Below are positions 22,271 to 30,770 of a stretch of DNA of 64,000 bases, piece by piece (position 1 is the first letter of the stretch; each line of letters begins with the position of its first letter). This DNA comes from Oceanisphaera arctica. GTDB taxonomy: Bacteria > Pseudomonadota > Gammaproteobacteria > Enterobacterales > Aeromonadaceae. The notes below the pieces were generated by a model, which worked only from the letters and a program-made list of their open reading frames with translations, ran no database searches and was not told the origin of the DNA. The translations under genes were made by a program, and so were the position numbers. The DNA lies in the NCBI RefSeq assembly GCF_002936955.1, contig NZ_MPZM01000008.1, positions 1 to 64,000 of the forward strand, given 5' to 3'.

Positions 22271-22966
22271 TCAGTGCTCCACGACATATTCAATTAAATC
22301 GGAACGGGATGAGCTCACGGAAAACTCCGCAATCTGATCCGAACCCCTGAGCTGATTCCTGGTTTTAATTCGCATCACCGGAACCGACTTGTTTATCTGC
22401 AATAAACGGCACTCTTCATTCGAGGGCGCCCTGGCACTTAACCTGGTTGATTTTCTCTTCAACTCCAGCTCGAGTGTTTTTCTTAAGAAATCGTGTAACG
22501 AACCCTGGCGGAAATGCCTTAATACCGACCACCAGTCCGGGTTACTCAAATAATGATTAATCACACAACGAGGAATACCTTCCGTTTTCCTCAGCGTCTG
22601 TATATGAATAATCTTTTGCTCTTGCTCTACCTGTAATTCCATTGCCAGCTTGCTATTCACCGGTATCAGCCGGGACTTGATTACCTGGCTGCTGGGCAGG
22701 GAGCCCTGTTCCAGCAAGTTGCCGGTAAAGTGGGCCCCATCATGCAGTCGGTACAGATGCGGCTGCCGCAACACCATGTTTCCCTTGCCCTGATGCCGCT
22801 GAACCAGGCCGTTGGCCACCAGTTCATCGATGGCGCGCCGCACCGTATGGCGATTAACCCGGAAGCGTTCGGCCAATTGCATCTCCGGCGGCAGGTATTC
22901 GCCCGGCCTGAAATACTGCCTGATATCCGATTCCAGCTGCCGACTGATATTCAGATATATCCGCAT
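22271..22966 (-). CDS. phnF: Phosphonate-operon GntR/HutC-type repressor PhnF
   Basis: Transcription factor of 231 residues: N-terminal GntR winged helix (about 5-70, with LPPEMQLAERFRVNRHTVRRA) and C-terminal UTRA effector domain. ATG 22966 has AGAGGAA seven bases upstream; the frame extends to 23008 without support. Its position between phnE and phnG matches E. coli. Two copies of TTGTCTAGACAA-type palindromes, one 60 bases upstream of this start and one upstream of phnC, are the likely binding sites, so it probably represses both the transport and the lyase parts of the operon (inference). Confidence 0.92.
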   Translation of the reverse strand: MRIYLNISRQLESDIRQYFRPGEYLPPEMQLAERFRVNRHTVRRAIDELVANGLVQRHQGKGNMVLRQPHLYRLHDGAHFTGNLLEQGSLPSSQVIKSRLIPVNSKLAMELQVEQEQKIIHIQTLRKTEGIPRCVINHYLSNPDWWSVLRHFRQGSLHDFLRKTLELELKRKSTRLSARAPSNEECRLLQINKSVPVMRIKTRNQLRGSDQIAEFSVSSSRSDLIEYVVEH

Positions 22967-23025
22967 TTCAATTCCTCTAACCGTTATTCCTGATTTACTT
23001 ACCGACATCGTTAATCCATACGATC

Positions 23026-23037
23026 TTGTCTAGACAA
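23026..23037. promoter_or_regulatory. Candidate PhnF operator between phnE and phnF
   Basis: TTGTCTAGACAA is a perfect 12-bp palindrome in the 86-base gap between phnE and phnF. The GTCTAGAC core is the form bound by many HutC/UTRA-type GntR regulators. A near-identical copy lies upstream of phnC, which makes chance unlikely and points to PhnF as the ligand-controlled repressor. Confidence 0.75.
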
Positions 23038-23052
23038 ATCCGGTTAAATAAA

Positions 23053-23838
23053 TCAGATGTATTTCTTGCGAATAAACTGCGACGCAAAGTCGAGCAGACT
23101 GACCGTTACTATCACCACCAGCATGATGGCGGCCGTCTGTTCGAACTGGAAACTGCGAATCGCCTCCCATAGCAAGACCCCGACCCCGCCTGCTCCCACC
23201 ATGCCGACCACGGTGGCGGAGCGGACATTGGACTCGAAGCGATAGAGCGAGTAGGAGATCCATAGCGGCATCACCTGGGGTAGCACGCCATAGATAATCT
23301 CTTCCAGCTTGCTGGCCCCGGTGGCCCGCACGCCCTCGATAGGCCCCGGCTCTATGGCTTCCACCGCCTCGGAAAACAGCTTGGACAGCACGCCCGTGGT
23401 GTGCACGAACAGCGCCAGCACCCCGGCGAAGGGCCCTAGGCCGACCGCCACCACAAACAGCATGGCGAACACCATTTCATTGATGGCCCGGGCCGCATCC
23501 ATCAGCCTGCGCATCGGCTGGCAAATCCACTGGGGAAACAGATTTTCGGCACACAGCAGGCCGAACGGAATCGACAGCACTATCGCCAGCAGGGTGCCCC
23601 ACAGGGCCACCTGCAGGGTGACCAGGGTCTCTTTCAGGTACAGCTGCCAGTGGGTAAAGTCCGGCGGAAAAAAACCGGCGGCCAGCTCGGCCATGTTGCC
23701 GGCATCCCGCACCAGCACCATGGGGTTCATTTCCGCGCCCTGCCAGGCCCAGGCCAGCACCAGGGCAAGCAGCCCCCATTTGGCCAGCTGCCATAAACGC
23801 AAGCTATGGCCAGGCTGATTAACGACGTCAGTATTCAT
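23053..23838 (-). CDS. phnE: Phosphonate ABC transporter permease PhnE
   Basis: Inner-membrane permease of 261 residues with about six hydrophobic segments and the EAA loop region ([31 protein letters not shown]). The start is ATG 23838, with GGAG nine bases upstream; ATG 23844 is only three bases from the same ribosome site. E. coli K-12 carries a frameshifted phnE, but here the reading frame is intact. It follows phnD by 55 bases. Confidence 0.94.
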   Translation of the reverse strand: MNTDVVNQPGHSLRLWQLAKWGLLALVLAWAWQGAEMNPMVLVRDAGNMAELAAGFFPPDFTHWQLYLKETLVTLQVALWGTLLAIVLSIPFGLLCAENLFPQWICQPMRRLMDAARAINEMVFAMLFVVAVGLGPFAGVLALFVHTTGVLSKLFSEAVEAIEPGPIEGVRATGASKLEEIIYGVLPQVMPLWISYSLYRFESNVRSATVVGMVGAGGVGVLLWEAIRSFQFEQTAAIMLVVIVTVSLLDFASQFIRKKYI

Positions 23839-23893
23839 ATTCATAGTCTCCGATGACCGCAAGAGGCCGGACATACCGGCCTCTCATCGGTAA

Positions 23894-24883
23894 TTAGTTG
23901 GCCATGGCCGACAGGGCGGACATCTGACGATTCAACGCCGCCAGCTGCATTTTCACCTGGGCGATCTCCTCGTCATCGGCCTGATTGTTTTCCAGCTCTT
24001 TCAGATCCTTGAACAGCTGCAACTGACGGATAGGCAGCAGTTGCAGATCACTGGACGGGCTGAACGAGGCCCACTGCAGTGTTGCCAGGATTTCCTGCTG
24101 CTGCGGGTCACCGGACTGGCCATAGTTCATGAAGAAGTCGTATACCGTCTGCTTGGTGGTTTCCGGCAGGTTCTCACGCCAGACGATGGGATCGGCGGGG
24201 ATCAGCGGCGACTTCCACAGCACCTTGATGTTTTTCACCTTTTCCGGGCTGTGCTCGGCGAAGCGTTCCAGACTTTCGGTGTTGTTGGTGGCCACATCCA
24301 CCTGCTTGTTCAGCACGGCGAACACATTGATCTCGTGGCTGGAGTTCAGGGTGCGCTTGAACTCCCGAGGAGAGACCTCGTTCTGGGCAAACACGTAATA
24401 GGAGGGCACCAGGAAACCGGAGGTCGAATTGGGATCTCCGTTGCCGAACACCAGCTCCTGGCGTCGGGCCAGCACATCGTCAACGTTGTTGAGCGGGCTG
24501 TCCTTATGAGCGATAAGCAAGCTCCAGTAACCGGGCTGACCATCGGCCCGCACCGTCTGGGCAAAGATTTCCCCCCCGGCCCGATCGACGGCTTCCATCG
24601 CCGACTTGTTACCCAGCCAGGCAATATCAACCTTGTCAAAACGCATGCCCTGAATGATGCCGGCGTAATCCGGAGCGAAGAAGGCTTTCACCTCCACACC
24701 CATCTGTTGCTCCATGTCGGCCAGGAAGGGTTCCCAGTGCTGCTTGAGGTTCTGCTGGGATTCGGTGGAGATGATGCCGAAGTTGATGGTCGATAGCGGC
24801 GTATCGTCCGCCATGGCAGGCGTCGCCACCACGGCGGCCAGCAAGGTAGCGCCACCCACGAGTTTTTTCAGTGCATACATCAT
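23894..24883 (-). CDS. phnD: Phosphonate ABC transporter substrate-binding protein PhnD
   Basis: Periplasmic binding protein of 329 residues. A signal peptide (about 1-24, ending ATPAMA) is followed by a type II PBP fold: LSTINFGIISTESQQNLK, FFAPDYAGIIQGMRFDKVDIAWLG and GNGDPNSTSGFLVPSYY carry the phosphonate-binding positions. ATG 24883 overlaps phnC by four bases and has AAGGA eight bases upstream. The frame runs to 25480 but that part is the other reading of phnC. Confidence 0.95.
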   Translation of the reverse strand: MMYALKKLVGGATLLAAVVATPAMADDTPLSTINFGIISTESQQNLKQHWEPFLADMEQQMGVEVKAFFAPDYAGIIQGMRFDKVDIAWLGNKSAMEAVDRAGGEIFAQTVRADGQPGYWSLLIAHKDSPLNNVDDVLARRQELVFGNGDPNSTSGFLVPSYYVFAQNEVSPREFKRTLNSSHEINVFAVLNKQVDVATNNTESLERFAEHSPEKVKNIKVLWKSPLIPADPIVWRENLPETTKQTVYDFFMNYGQSGDPQQQEILATLQWASFSPSSDLQLLPIRQLQLFKDLKELENNQADDEEIAQVKMQLAALNRQMSALSAMAN

Positions 24884-25728
24884 GACAGTTGTCCTTGAAT
24901 TGAAGCGGATACAAAAGCAGGGTTGGGCCGTAGCGGTCTGGTTGCCAGGGCCGGAATGGTGGCAGTGGCCGGAGCCTTGGTGTACAGCGCCGTCAAAGCC
25001 TGTTCGGTAATGTCGGCCGCCGCGCCCTGGTAGAAGATTTCCCCTTCCCGCAGGGCGACCAGCTGCTGACAATACTTGAGTGCATAATCGACCTGGTGCA
25101 GGGTCACAACCACGGGAATGCCTTCCTGCTCGTTGATGTCCTTGAGCAGCTCCATTACGGTGCGCGCCGATTCGGGATCGAGCGAGGCGATGGGCTCGTC
25201 GGCGAAGATGATGCTCGCCTTCTGCATCAGCGATCGGGCGATGGCCACCCGCTGCTGCTGACCGCCTGACAGGGTAGAGACCCGCTGATCGGCAAAGGAC
25301 GCCATGCCCACCCGTTCCAGCGCGGTCATTGCCTGTTGGCGTTGGTCCTGGGTAAAACAGCCGGTCAGGGTGCGCCATTTGGCGGTACTGCCCAGGGCGC
25401 CGATCAGCACATTGGTCAGCACGCTCAGGCGATTGACCAGATTGAACTGCTGGAAGATATAACCGGCCTGGGCACGGCAACGGCGCACCTGAGGTGCCGC
25501 CTTGCCCCGCGATTGCACCAGCTGACCCATGACCCGAATTTCGGTCGCTGGCAGATGATCGGAAAACACCAACCCACTCAGGTGGCGCAGCAGGGTGGAC
25601 TTGCCCGAGCCGGACGGCCCCAACAGCGCCGTGATCCCCGGATGAGAAACTTCCAGGCTGACTTCCTTCAGCGCCTTCTTGTGGTCAAAGGTCTTGCTCA
25701 GACTCTTGATCTCGATGATCTTGTTCAT
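24880..25728 (-). CDS. phnC: Phosphonate ABC transporter ATPase PhnC
   Basis: Cytoplasmic ATPase of the PhnCDE importer, 282 residues from ATG 25728. Walker [18 protein letters not shown]-loop FQQFNLVNRLSV, signature LSGGQQQRVAIARSLM, Walker B IIFADEPIASLD and H-loop VTLHQVD are present. First gene of the operon. An upstream in-frame ATG at 25761 has no ribosome site, whereas GAGG precedes 25728. The C-terminal tail of about 40 residues is longer than usual. Confidence 0.94.
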   Translation of the reverse strand: MNKIIEIKSLSKTFDHKKALKEVSLEVSHPGITALLGPSGSGKSTLLRHLSGLVFSDHLPATEIRVMGQLVQSRGKAAPQVRRCRAQAGYIFQQFNLVNRLSVLTNVLIGALGSTAKWRTLTGCFTQDQRQQAMTALERVGMASFADQRVSTLSGGQQQRVAIARSLMQKASIIFADEPIASLDPESARTVMELLKDINEQEGIPVVVTLHQVDYALKYCQQLVALREGEIFYQGAAADITEQALTALYTKAPATATIPALATRPLRPNPAFVSASIQGQLS

Positions 25729-25898
25729 TGCCAGCAGCCTCACATTGGATTCGTGGGCCATACTGCTGGCAGCAGATGACGGTTTTATTGAGGAATTAAG
25801 TCAGAAAGGTGTCAGGTGGGGACTGTTATAGCTGGGGGTTGTAGGGAAGTGACTGTTATTAAAGATATTAAAAACGGCACCTAGCTGGGGGCACCAAC

Positions 25899-25910
25899 TT
25901 GTCTAGATAA
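25899..25910. promoter_or_regulatory. Candidate PhnF operator upstream of phnC
   Basis: TTGTCTAGATAA matches the phnF-proximal palindrome at 11 of 12 positions and lies about 170 bases before the phnC start. A direct repeat GACTGTTAT at 25821-25829 and 25851-25859 lies between it and phnC; the half-site resembles part of a Pho box, but the 30-base spacing is not that of a Pho box. Confidence 0.65.
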
Positions 25911-25990
25911 GACATTCAGAAAAGCTTCATCATTGGCAATGCTCGCATCAAGCGATTGATACCTATCACATTAAACAACCGATCGGTCTT

Positions 25991-26201
25991 CATCCCGAAC
26001 AAAGGGCCCGCTCCACCGACCCGCTTCAAGCACATCCATGTGACGCTCAGCACATGACATCTGACCGCCAGGGACGGCGGGAATGCCAACATAGCAGGAG
26101 CATTTGTTGGCCCTGTCATGTGATGGTCGGTAGAGCAGATCCCTTTGTCCTCCTTGATACTTCGGCGTCGCCTGTTGGTGCAGTCTGCAGGCAACTCGGT
26201 A
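25991..26201. repeat. Structured intergenic repeat, copy A (shortened centre)
   Basis: Member of a dispersed family also found at 31747, 38991, 52194 and 55684. The left arm GAACAAAGGG...CTCCACCGAC (25997-26020) is complementary to the right arm GTCGG...GAGCAGATCCCTTTGTCC (26126-26150). The core has an outer stem CACATGACA/TGTCATGTG and inner hairpins CCGCC-AGGGAC-GGCGG and GCCAACA...TGTTGGC (26085-26111). About 90 bases present in copies C and E are missing from the left half. It lies downstream of the aminotransferase gene and upstream of phnC. No coding frame is credible in the 25762-26406 gap. Confidence 0.85.
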
Positions 26202-26239
26202 TTCCAGAAGAGGTAGCAGAGCCAGCCTCCCCTGACCGT

Positions 26240-26283
26240 GACATGCCAAGGATGGCATGTCCGAGCTTACAGGGATGTACTCG
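26240..26283 (+). other. Tandem GGA-loop hairpins next to repeat copy A
   Basis: Two adjacent stem-loops. The first is GACATGCC-AAGGAT-GGCATGTC (26240-26261, perfect 8-bp stem). The second is CGAG...TACA-GGGA-TGTA...CTCG (26262-26283). Both show GGA in the loop, and TTACAGGGATGT in the second fits the published CsrA SELEX consensus RUACARGGAUGU at 11 of 12 positions. Transcription across this site has not been shown. Confidence 0.5.
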
Positions 26284-26406
26284 TAGCGTGTCGAGGGAGG
26301 TGGCTGTGTTGCCTCTGGTCTGGGGCCTCAATATGACCAGATAATTACTGGGATTGGTATGAGCTGTTAACGCACCTTGTAAAGGTCGGGCACAGGCCAG
26401 AAACGA

Positions 26407-26434
26407 CGAGGCCGCCCATGGGGCGGCCTCGTTT
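26407..26434 (-). terminator. Terminator hairpin after the aminotransferase gene
   Basis: CGAGGCCGCCC and GGGCGGCCTCG form an 11-bp perfect stem with a 3-base loop, about 30 bases past the aminotransferase stop on the minus strand. The T-tract is poor on the minus strand and short (TTT) on the plus strand. Confidence 0.6.
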
Positions 26435-26460
26435 GTTCCGTTACTGACGTAGGTTAAGGG

Positions 26461-27594
26461 TCAGCCCTGCAGCACCTTGTCCAGCGCCTGCTCGAAGGTA
26501 GCGACGGTGCGCTCCACGTCCTGCAGTTTGTCGAGCCCGAACAGGCCGATGCGGAAGGTCTGGAAGTCGGCCGGCTCGTCACACGCGAGCGGCACGCCCG
26601 CGGCGATTTGCAGCCCTTCGGCGGCAAACTTGCTGCCGCTCTTGATGCCTGCATCCTCGGTGTAACACACCACCACACCGGGGGCGGCAAAGCCGTCGGC
26701 GGCCACACTCTTGATGCCCCGCTCGGCCAACGCCGCCCGCACCTTGTCACCCAGCTGCTGCTGACGCAGCTTCATCTCGGCAAAGCCCAGGCCGCCAGTC
26801 TCATTGATGGTATCGCGGAACTGGGTCAGGGCGTCGGTCGGCATGGTGGCGTGGTAGGCATGACCACCCTGCTCGTAGGCTTCCATGATCTGCAGCCATT
26901 TCTTCAGATCACAGGCGAAGCTGCTGCTCTGAGTCTGCTCGATGCGCTGGCGTGCCAGCTCGCTCATCATCACCAGGCCGCAACAGGGAGAACTGCTCCA
27001 GCCCTTCTGGGGAGCGCTGAGCAGAATGTCGACGCCGCATTCCTTCATGTCTACCCAGATAGTACCGGAGGCAATACAGTCGAGTACGAAGAGGCCACCC
27101 ACCTCGTGCACCGCCTCGGCCACCGCCTTGAGGTAGTGATCCGGCAGTATCATGCCGGCGGCAGTTTCCACATGGGCAGCCAACACCAGACCCGGCTTGT
27201 TGGCTTTTATGCTGGCAACCACTTCTTCGATGGGGGCCGGCGCCATGGCCGCTTGCGGGCCTTCCTCGACAGTGCGGGCCTTGAGCACGGTTTCCGATGC
27301 GGGTATCTTGCCGGCCTCGAAAATCTGGCTCCAGCGATAGCTGAACCAGCCATTGCGAATGATCAGGCAGTCCTGATCGGTGGCAAACTGACGTGCCACC
27401 GCCTCCATGCCGAAGGTACCGCTGCCGGGCACCACGACCACCGAATGGGCCTGATACAGCTCCTTGAGACTGGCGGAGATATCGCGCATCACCTGCTGAA
27501 AGCGCTGCGACATATGGTTCAGGGATCTATCGGTATACACCACCGAATATTCCAGCAGGCCATCGGGGTCGATATTGGGCAGTAATCCGGACAT
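26461..27594 (-). CDS. Class V PLP-dependent aminotransferase
   Basis: PLP enzyme of 377 residues of the alanine-glyoxylate/serine-pyruvate aminotransferase family. VVVPGSGTFGMEAVARQF binds PLP phosphate; FVLDCIASGTIW holds the PLP Asp; SAPQKGWSSSP carries the Schiff-base lysine. ATG 27594 has AGAGG six bases upstream, and the longer frame to 27762 lacks similarity. The substrate is unknown. It lies on the same strand as the 2OG oxygenase and YuiF-like transporter but is separated from them by the S4 gene on the other strand, so a shared pathway is only a possibility. It is not next to phnW/phnX-type genes, so an aminoethylphosphonate role is not supported. Confidence 0.85.
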   Translation of the reverse strand: MSGLLPNIDPDGLLEYSVVYTDRSLNHMSQRFQQVMRDISASLKELYQAHSVVVVPGSGTFGMEAVARQFATDQDCLIIRNGWFSYRWSQIFEAGKIPASETVLKARTVEEGPQAAMAPAPIEEVVASIKANKPGLVLAAHVETAAGMILPDHYLKAVAEAVHEVGGLFVLDCIASGTIWVDMKECGVDILLSAPQKGWSSSPCCGLVMMSELARQRIEQTQSSSFACDLKKWLQIMEAYEQGGHAYHATMPTDALTQFRDTINETGGLGFAEMKLRQQQLGDKVRAALAERGIKSVAADGFAAPGVVVCYTEDAGIKSGSKFAAEGLQIAAGVPLACDEPADFQTFRIGLFGLDKLQDVERTVATFEQALDKVLQG

Positions 27595-27907
27595 AATTAC
27601 CTCTTGGTCAAATAACTGATACAAAAACGCCATATATGAGTCAGCGGCCAGCGCCGGCAAACAGACCTTCCGCACCAAGAATGGCACAGGTGAACCCGAA
27701 GAGGCGAGCCCATTATGAGTCCGCGCGGTATCTGACCGGTGTTGCGCAGCCGGAACGGCCACCCGAGCGTGAGTTCTTAATGATGCCCAATCTGTCGGTA
27801 CATAACAAATATCTAATAGATAAGAACCAGATTATCTTTCTATAACAGCATAGATAACTACAGCGTCAGCACAAACTCGATACTTTAAACCAGGATGACA
27901 ACTCTCT
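27595..27907. other. Intergenic region upstream of the aminotransferase and S4 genes
   Basis: This 313-base gap separates the divergent aminotransferase and ybcJ-like genes and must hold both promoters. The right part (27780-27870) is AT-rich. No hairpin, repeat copy or conserved coding frame is visible. Confidence 0.5.
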
Positions 27908-28123
27908 ATGAACGAACAATTCAGTCTGGAAGGACATGCCTTCATTCCCCTGCACAACCTGCTGAAAGTACTCGGCTGGTGCGACTCGGGCGCCATGGCC
28001 AAGATGGTGATCGATGAAGGGCTGGTACAGGTAAATGGCGAAATAGAAGTGCGAAAGCGCTGCAAGATAGTGGTTGGTCAGTGCGTCAGCTTTAACGGAC
28101 AAGAGGTCGAGGTGACCGAATAA
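27908..28123 (+). CDS. ybcJ: S4-domain RNA-binding protein (YbcJ-like)
   Basis: 71-residue protein consisting of a single S4 RNA-binding domain. The pattern FIPLHNLLKVLGWCDSGAMAKMVIDEGLVQVNGE matches the helix-helix-strand of the S4 fold, and the C-terminal strand (CKIVVGQCVSFNGQEVEV) closes it. E. coli YbcJ is the closest remembered relative; its target RNA is not known. It stands alone, convergent with the YuiF-type transporter gene; a hairpin GCGGCGCC/GGCGCCGC at 28133-28153 follows it. Confidence 0.88.
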   Translation: MNEQFSLEGHAFIPLHNLLKVLGWCDSGAMAKMVIDEGLVQVNGEIEVRKRCKIVVGQCVSFNGQEVEVTE

Positions 28124-28132
28124 CCACCATGA

Positions 28133-28153
28133 GCGGCGCCGTTCAGGCGCCGC
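28133..28153 (+). terminator. Stem-loop after the S4 gene
   Basis: GCGGCGCC-GTTCA-GGCGCCGC, an 8-bp GC stem ten bases after the ybcJ-like stop, without a following T-run. It could act with convergent transcription from the transporter gene. Confidence 0.4.
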
Positions 28154-28211
28154 ACATGGTTGAAGCTACTTCCTCCTTTACAGTACCTTTTCCTCTTACA
28201 GTTCCTTTTTT

Positions 28212-29567
28212 TTACAATACCTGGGCCGCGATCCAGCCGAACAGGATCAGCGGGATGTTGTAGTGCATGAAGGTGGGAATCACCGAGTCACGAATATGGT
28301 CGTGCTGACCATCCACGTTCAGCCCGGCGGTGGGGCCCAGGGTCGAATCCGAGGCGGGTGAACCCGCATCGCCCAGGGCACCGGCGGTCCCCACCAGGGC
28401 GATGGTCGCCATGGGAGAGAAACCGAAATGCATCGCCATCGGTACGAAAATGGCCGCGATAATCGGCACGGTAGAAAACGATGAACCGATACCCATGGTG
28501 ATAAACAGACCCACCAGCAGCATGACCAGCGCAGCCATGGCAGGGCTGTCACCGATAATATCGGCCGCACCGGACACCAGCTCGGGAATGGCACCGGTCG
28601 CCTTCATCACACCGGCAAAACCGGCGGCGGCAATCATCACGAAGCCGATAAAGGCCATCAGGCGCATGCCCTGGGTGAAGACGTCGTCCTGATCTTTCCA
28701 TTTGAACAAGCCGTTCATCGACAGCACGGTAAAGCCCAGCAGACCGCCCAGCACCATGGAACCGGTCCACACCTGCACCAGCAGGGCACCGCCTACGGCC
28801 ACACCGAGCACACATAACTGCAGAACAGACAAGCGACGAGGCTCCTCATCCTGCGGCTCGCTGCCGGCAACCGGCTGGTGATATTCAACATGCTGATAGT
28901 CACGGGGTTTGCGATAGCTGAAGAACACGGCGATCAGCAGACCGACCACCATGCCCAGGGCCGGGATCAGCATGGCCTTGGGCGCCATGTCGTTGGTGAC
29001 AGCGATACCCAGGCTTGCACCGGCTTCATTGACATTCTGGGTGAGAATATCGTTGAGGAAGATGGCACCAAAGCCGACCGGGGCAATCATGTAGGGAATG
29101 ACGATACTGAAGGTCAACACGCAGGCGATGATGCGTCGGTCCAGCTTCATCATGTTCATCAGGCCCAGCAAGGGCGGGATCAGCATGGGAATAAAGGCGA
29201 TATGAATCGGCACTATGGTGTCGGCAGAGAAACCGATCACCACCAGGGCTGCATAAATACCCCATTTGACATACTTCAGCCGGGTCGCATCCTGGCTGGC
29301 TCCGATAAGACGCAGGGTTTTACCGGCAATCACATCGGCAATGCCGGTGCGTGACAGCGCCACCGCAAAAGCCCCCAGGGTGGCCGACGCCAGCGCTACC
29401 ACGGCGCCACTGCCCAGACCACCGTTAAAGGCCGCCGTAATCTCCGCTATCGGCATGCCGGCATACAGGCCGCCAACCACCGCCGACACCACCAGGGCTA
29501 TCACCACCGGCACCCGGACCAGGCTCAGCACAATCATTATCAATACCGCAAGTACAATCGTATTCAT
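28212..29567 (-). CDS. YuiF-type Na+/H+ antiporter-family transporter
   Basis: Inner-membrane protein of 451 residues with about eleven hydrophobic segments and a hydrophilic central loop (about 215-245). SADTIVPIHIAFIPMLIPPLLG and GTAGALGDAGSPASDSTLGP are family-type conserved blocks. Members are annotated as antiporter-like or putative amino acid transporters; the real substrate is not known. It is downstream of the 2OG oxygenase on the same strand (207-base gap), and the LysR gene is divergent beyond that, suggesting uptake or export of the oxygenase substrate or product (inference). Confidence 0.85.
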   Translation of the reverse strand: MNTIVLAVLIMIVLSLVRVPVVIALVVSAVVGGLYAGMPIAEITAAFNGGLGSGAVVALASATLGAFAVALSRTGIADVIAGKTLRLIGASQDATRLKYVKWGIYAALVVIGFSADTIVPIHIAFIPMLIPPLLGLMNMMKLDRRIIACVLTFSIVIPYMIAPVGFGAIFLNDILTQNVNEAGASLGIAVTNDMAPKAMLIPALGMVVGLLIAVFFSYRKPRDYQHVEYHQPVAGSEPQDEEPRRLSVLQLCVLGVAVGGALLVQVWTGSMVLGGLLGFTVLSMNGLFKWKDQDDVFTQGMRLMAFIGFVMIAAAGFAGVMKATGAIPELVSGAADIIGDSPAMAALVMLLVGLFITMGIGSSFSTVPIIAAIFVPMAMHFGFSPMATIALVGTAGALGDAGSPASDSTLGPTAGLNVDGQHDHIRDSVIPTFMHYNIPLILFGWIAAQVL

Positions 29568-29774
29568 GACACCTCCATGTCGTTTTAATCACAACAGCCG
29601 CCAGACCCCACCACGGGGCCACACCTGACTCCTGTGCAACCGGTTAGGTTCATGCCCGTAGCACAACCGAACCGGATAGTACTCACCAAAAAACAGATTT
29701 AAGCTACCGAACTGTCAGGCTGTTCGGCGTAAAACGAGAGCGCTCTTGAAGCCGCTCCCGCTCACCGACATCAA

Positions 29775-30557
29775 TCAGGCTGTCAGCCGACCGTAAAAGG
29801 TCATGCGGGCCGTTTCCGACAGGGCCACGTTAGGCTGGTTGTTGTAGGCCAGCACCACCAGCATGCGGGTGATATCGCCCTGGGTCGGGGTTACCCGGTG
29901 AATGGCGTTGCGACCGCGGAACAGCACCAGGGCGCCCGGCTCCATGCTCAGCTGCTTGACTTCAACCTCGCCCTTGAGCACCCGCTCCACGCCTTCGTAG
30001 TTCATTTCGCCCCGATCTGCGTCGCGCATGTTTTCCACATACTCGAACACGCCGCCGCCGGCAGGCTTCTGGATCAGCAGGGTGGTGGCGAAGGAAGAGT
30101 TGTCGAAGTGCCAGCCCAGCTCTTGTCCTTCGCTGGCATAGTGCAGGTTGATGGAAGACAGGGGATCGGCATATTCATAGAGCTCTTCTTCCAGCACATC
30201 GCCCAGAAAATCACGGAACGCTTCGGCGTTGTACATGATGCGCAGGGGAGAATCTTCGCCGATAACATCATCGGTAATACAACCCTTGGAAGAGGTCACC
30301 TTCTGGTTGCGCGGGTGATCTTCGCCGAAGGCCGGGTCAGACTCCGCCAGGTAGACGTTATGCTGCTTGGCGGTGTAATAGGCCTGGTGCTGTTTTTCCA
30401 GTCCCTCCTGCTTGACCTGCTCCACGGCCTCGGGCTTCATGAAACCCGGCAACACCAGGGCGCCGGTACGGGCCAGGGTATTGCGACACTCGGCACGGAA
30501 GTCCTGGTCATCGATGGGATAAGCAGCCAGGTCGAGAATGGTATTCAGTGTGCTCAT
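29775..30557 (-). CDS. 2-oxoglutarate/Fe(II)-dependent oxygenase (ArpA/HalD-like)
   Basis: Double-stranded beta-helix dioxygenase of 260 residues. An HxD...H facial triad is visible: His150 and Asp152 in LGWHFDNSSF, His220 in NAIHRVTP, and Arg231, likely to bind 2-oxoglutarate. It resembles proteins annotated ArpA and, from memory, the carrier-free lysine halogenase (HalD/BesD) group. Halogenases of that group replace the Asp by Gly, so the intact Asp152 argues for a hydroxylase. The substrate is probably a free amino acid (inference). It is divergent from the LysR regulator with a 213-base intergenic region and upstream of the YuiF-type transporter. Confidence 0.85.
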   Translation of the reverse strand: MSTLNTILDLAAYPIDDQDFRAECRNTLARTGALVLPGFMKPEAVEQVKQEGLEKQHQAYYTAKQHNVYLAESDPAFGEDHPRNQKVTSSKGCITDDVIGEDSPLRIMYNAEAFRDFLGDVLEEELYEYADPLSSINLHYASEGQELGWHFDNSSFATTLLIQKPAGGGVFEYVENMRDADRGEMNYEGVERVLKGEVEVKQLSMEPGALVLFRGRNAIHRVTPTQGDITRMLVVLAYNNQPNVALSETARMTFYGRLTA

Positions 30558-30770
30558 AACGTATTGCTCCGGTCAGTCGGATAACGGATGTGGTCTGTGC
30601 ATACACCATATAAAACCCCGGCGACCGGCAATAGCGATATAAAGTTAATGATGTGTTAACCAAATTTAACCTTTTTGGTATACAGCCATGCTTGACCCTG
30701 CCTCGTCAGAGCCGCATGATCAGGCACCCGCCGGATGGTGCCGGATAAAAACAGTAACGAGAGATGTAAC

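Noticed and set aside
24880-25480. N-terminal extension of phnD to a 528-codon protein
   Set aside because: The extension is another frame of phnC; the signal peptide and ribosome site fix the start at 24883.
25916-26331. Short ORFs within repeat copy A (and similar ORFs in copies B, C and E)
   Set aside because: They exist because the repeat is GC-rich; frames differ between copies and carry no shared conserved protein, while nucleotide pairing is conserved.
26461-27594. PhnW (2-aminoethylphosphonate transaminase) linked to the phn locus
   Set aside because: The class V aminotransferase is near phnC but there is no phnX or phnA partner, and the sequence looks like the general alanine-glyoxylate group; the link is not supported.
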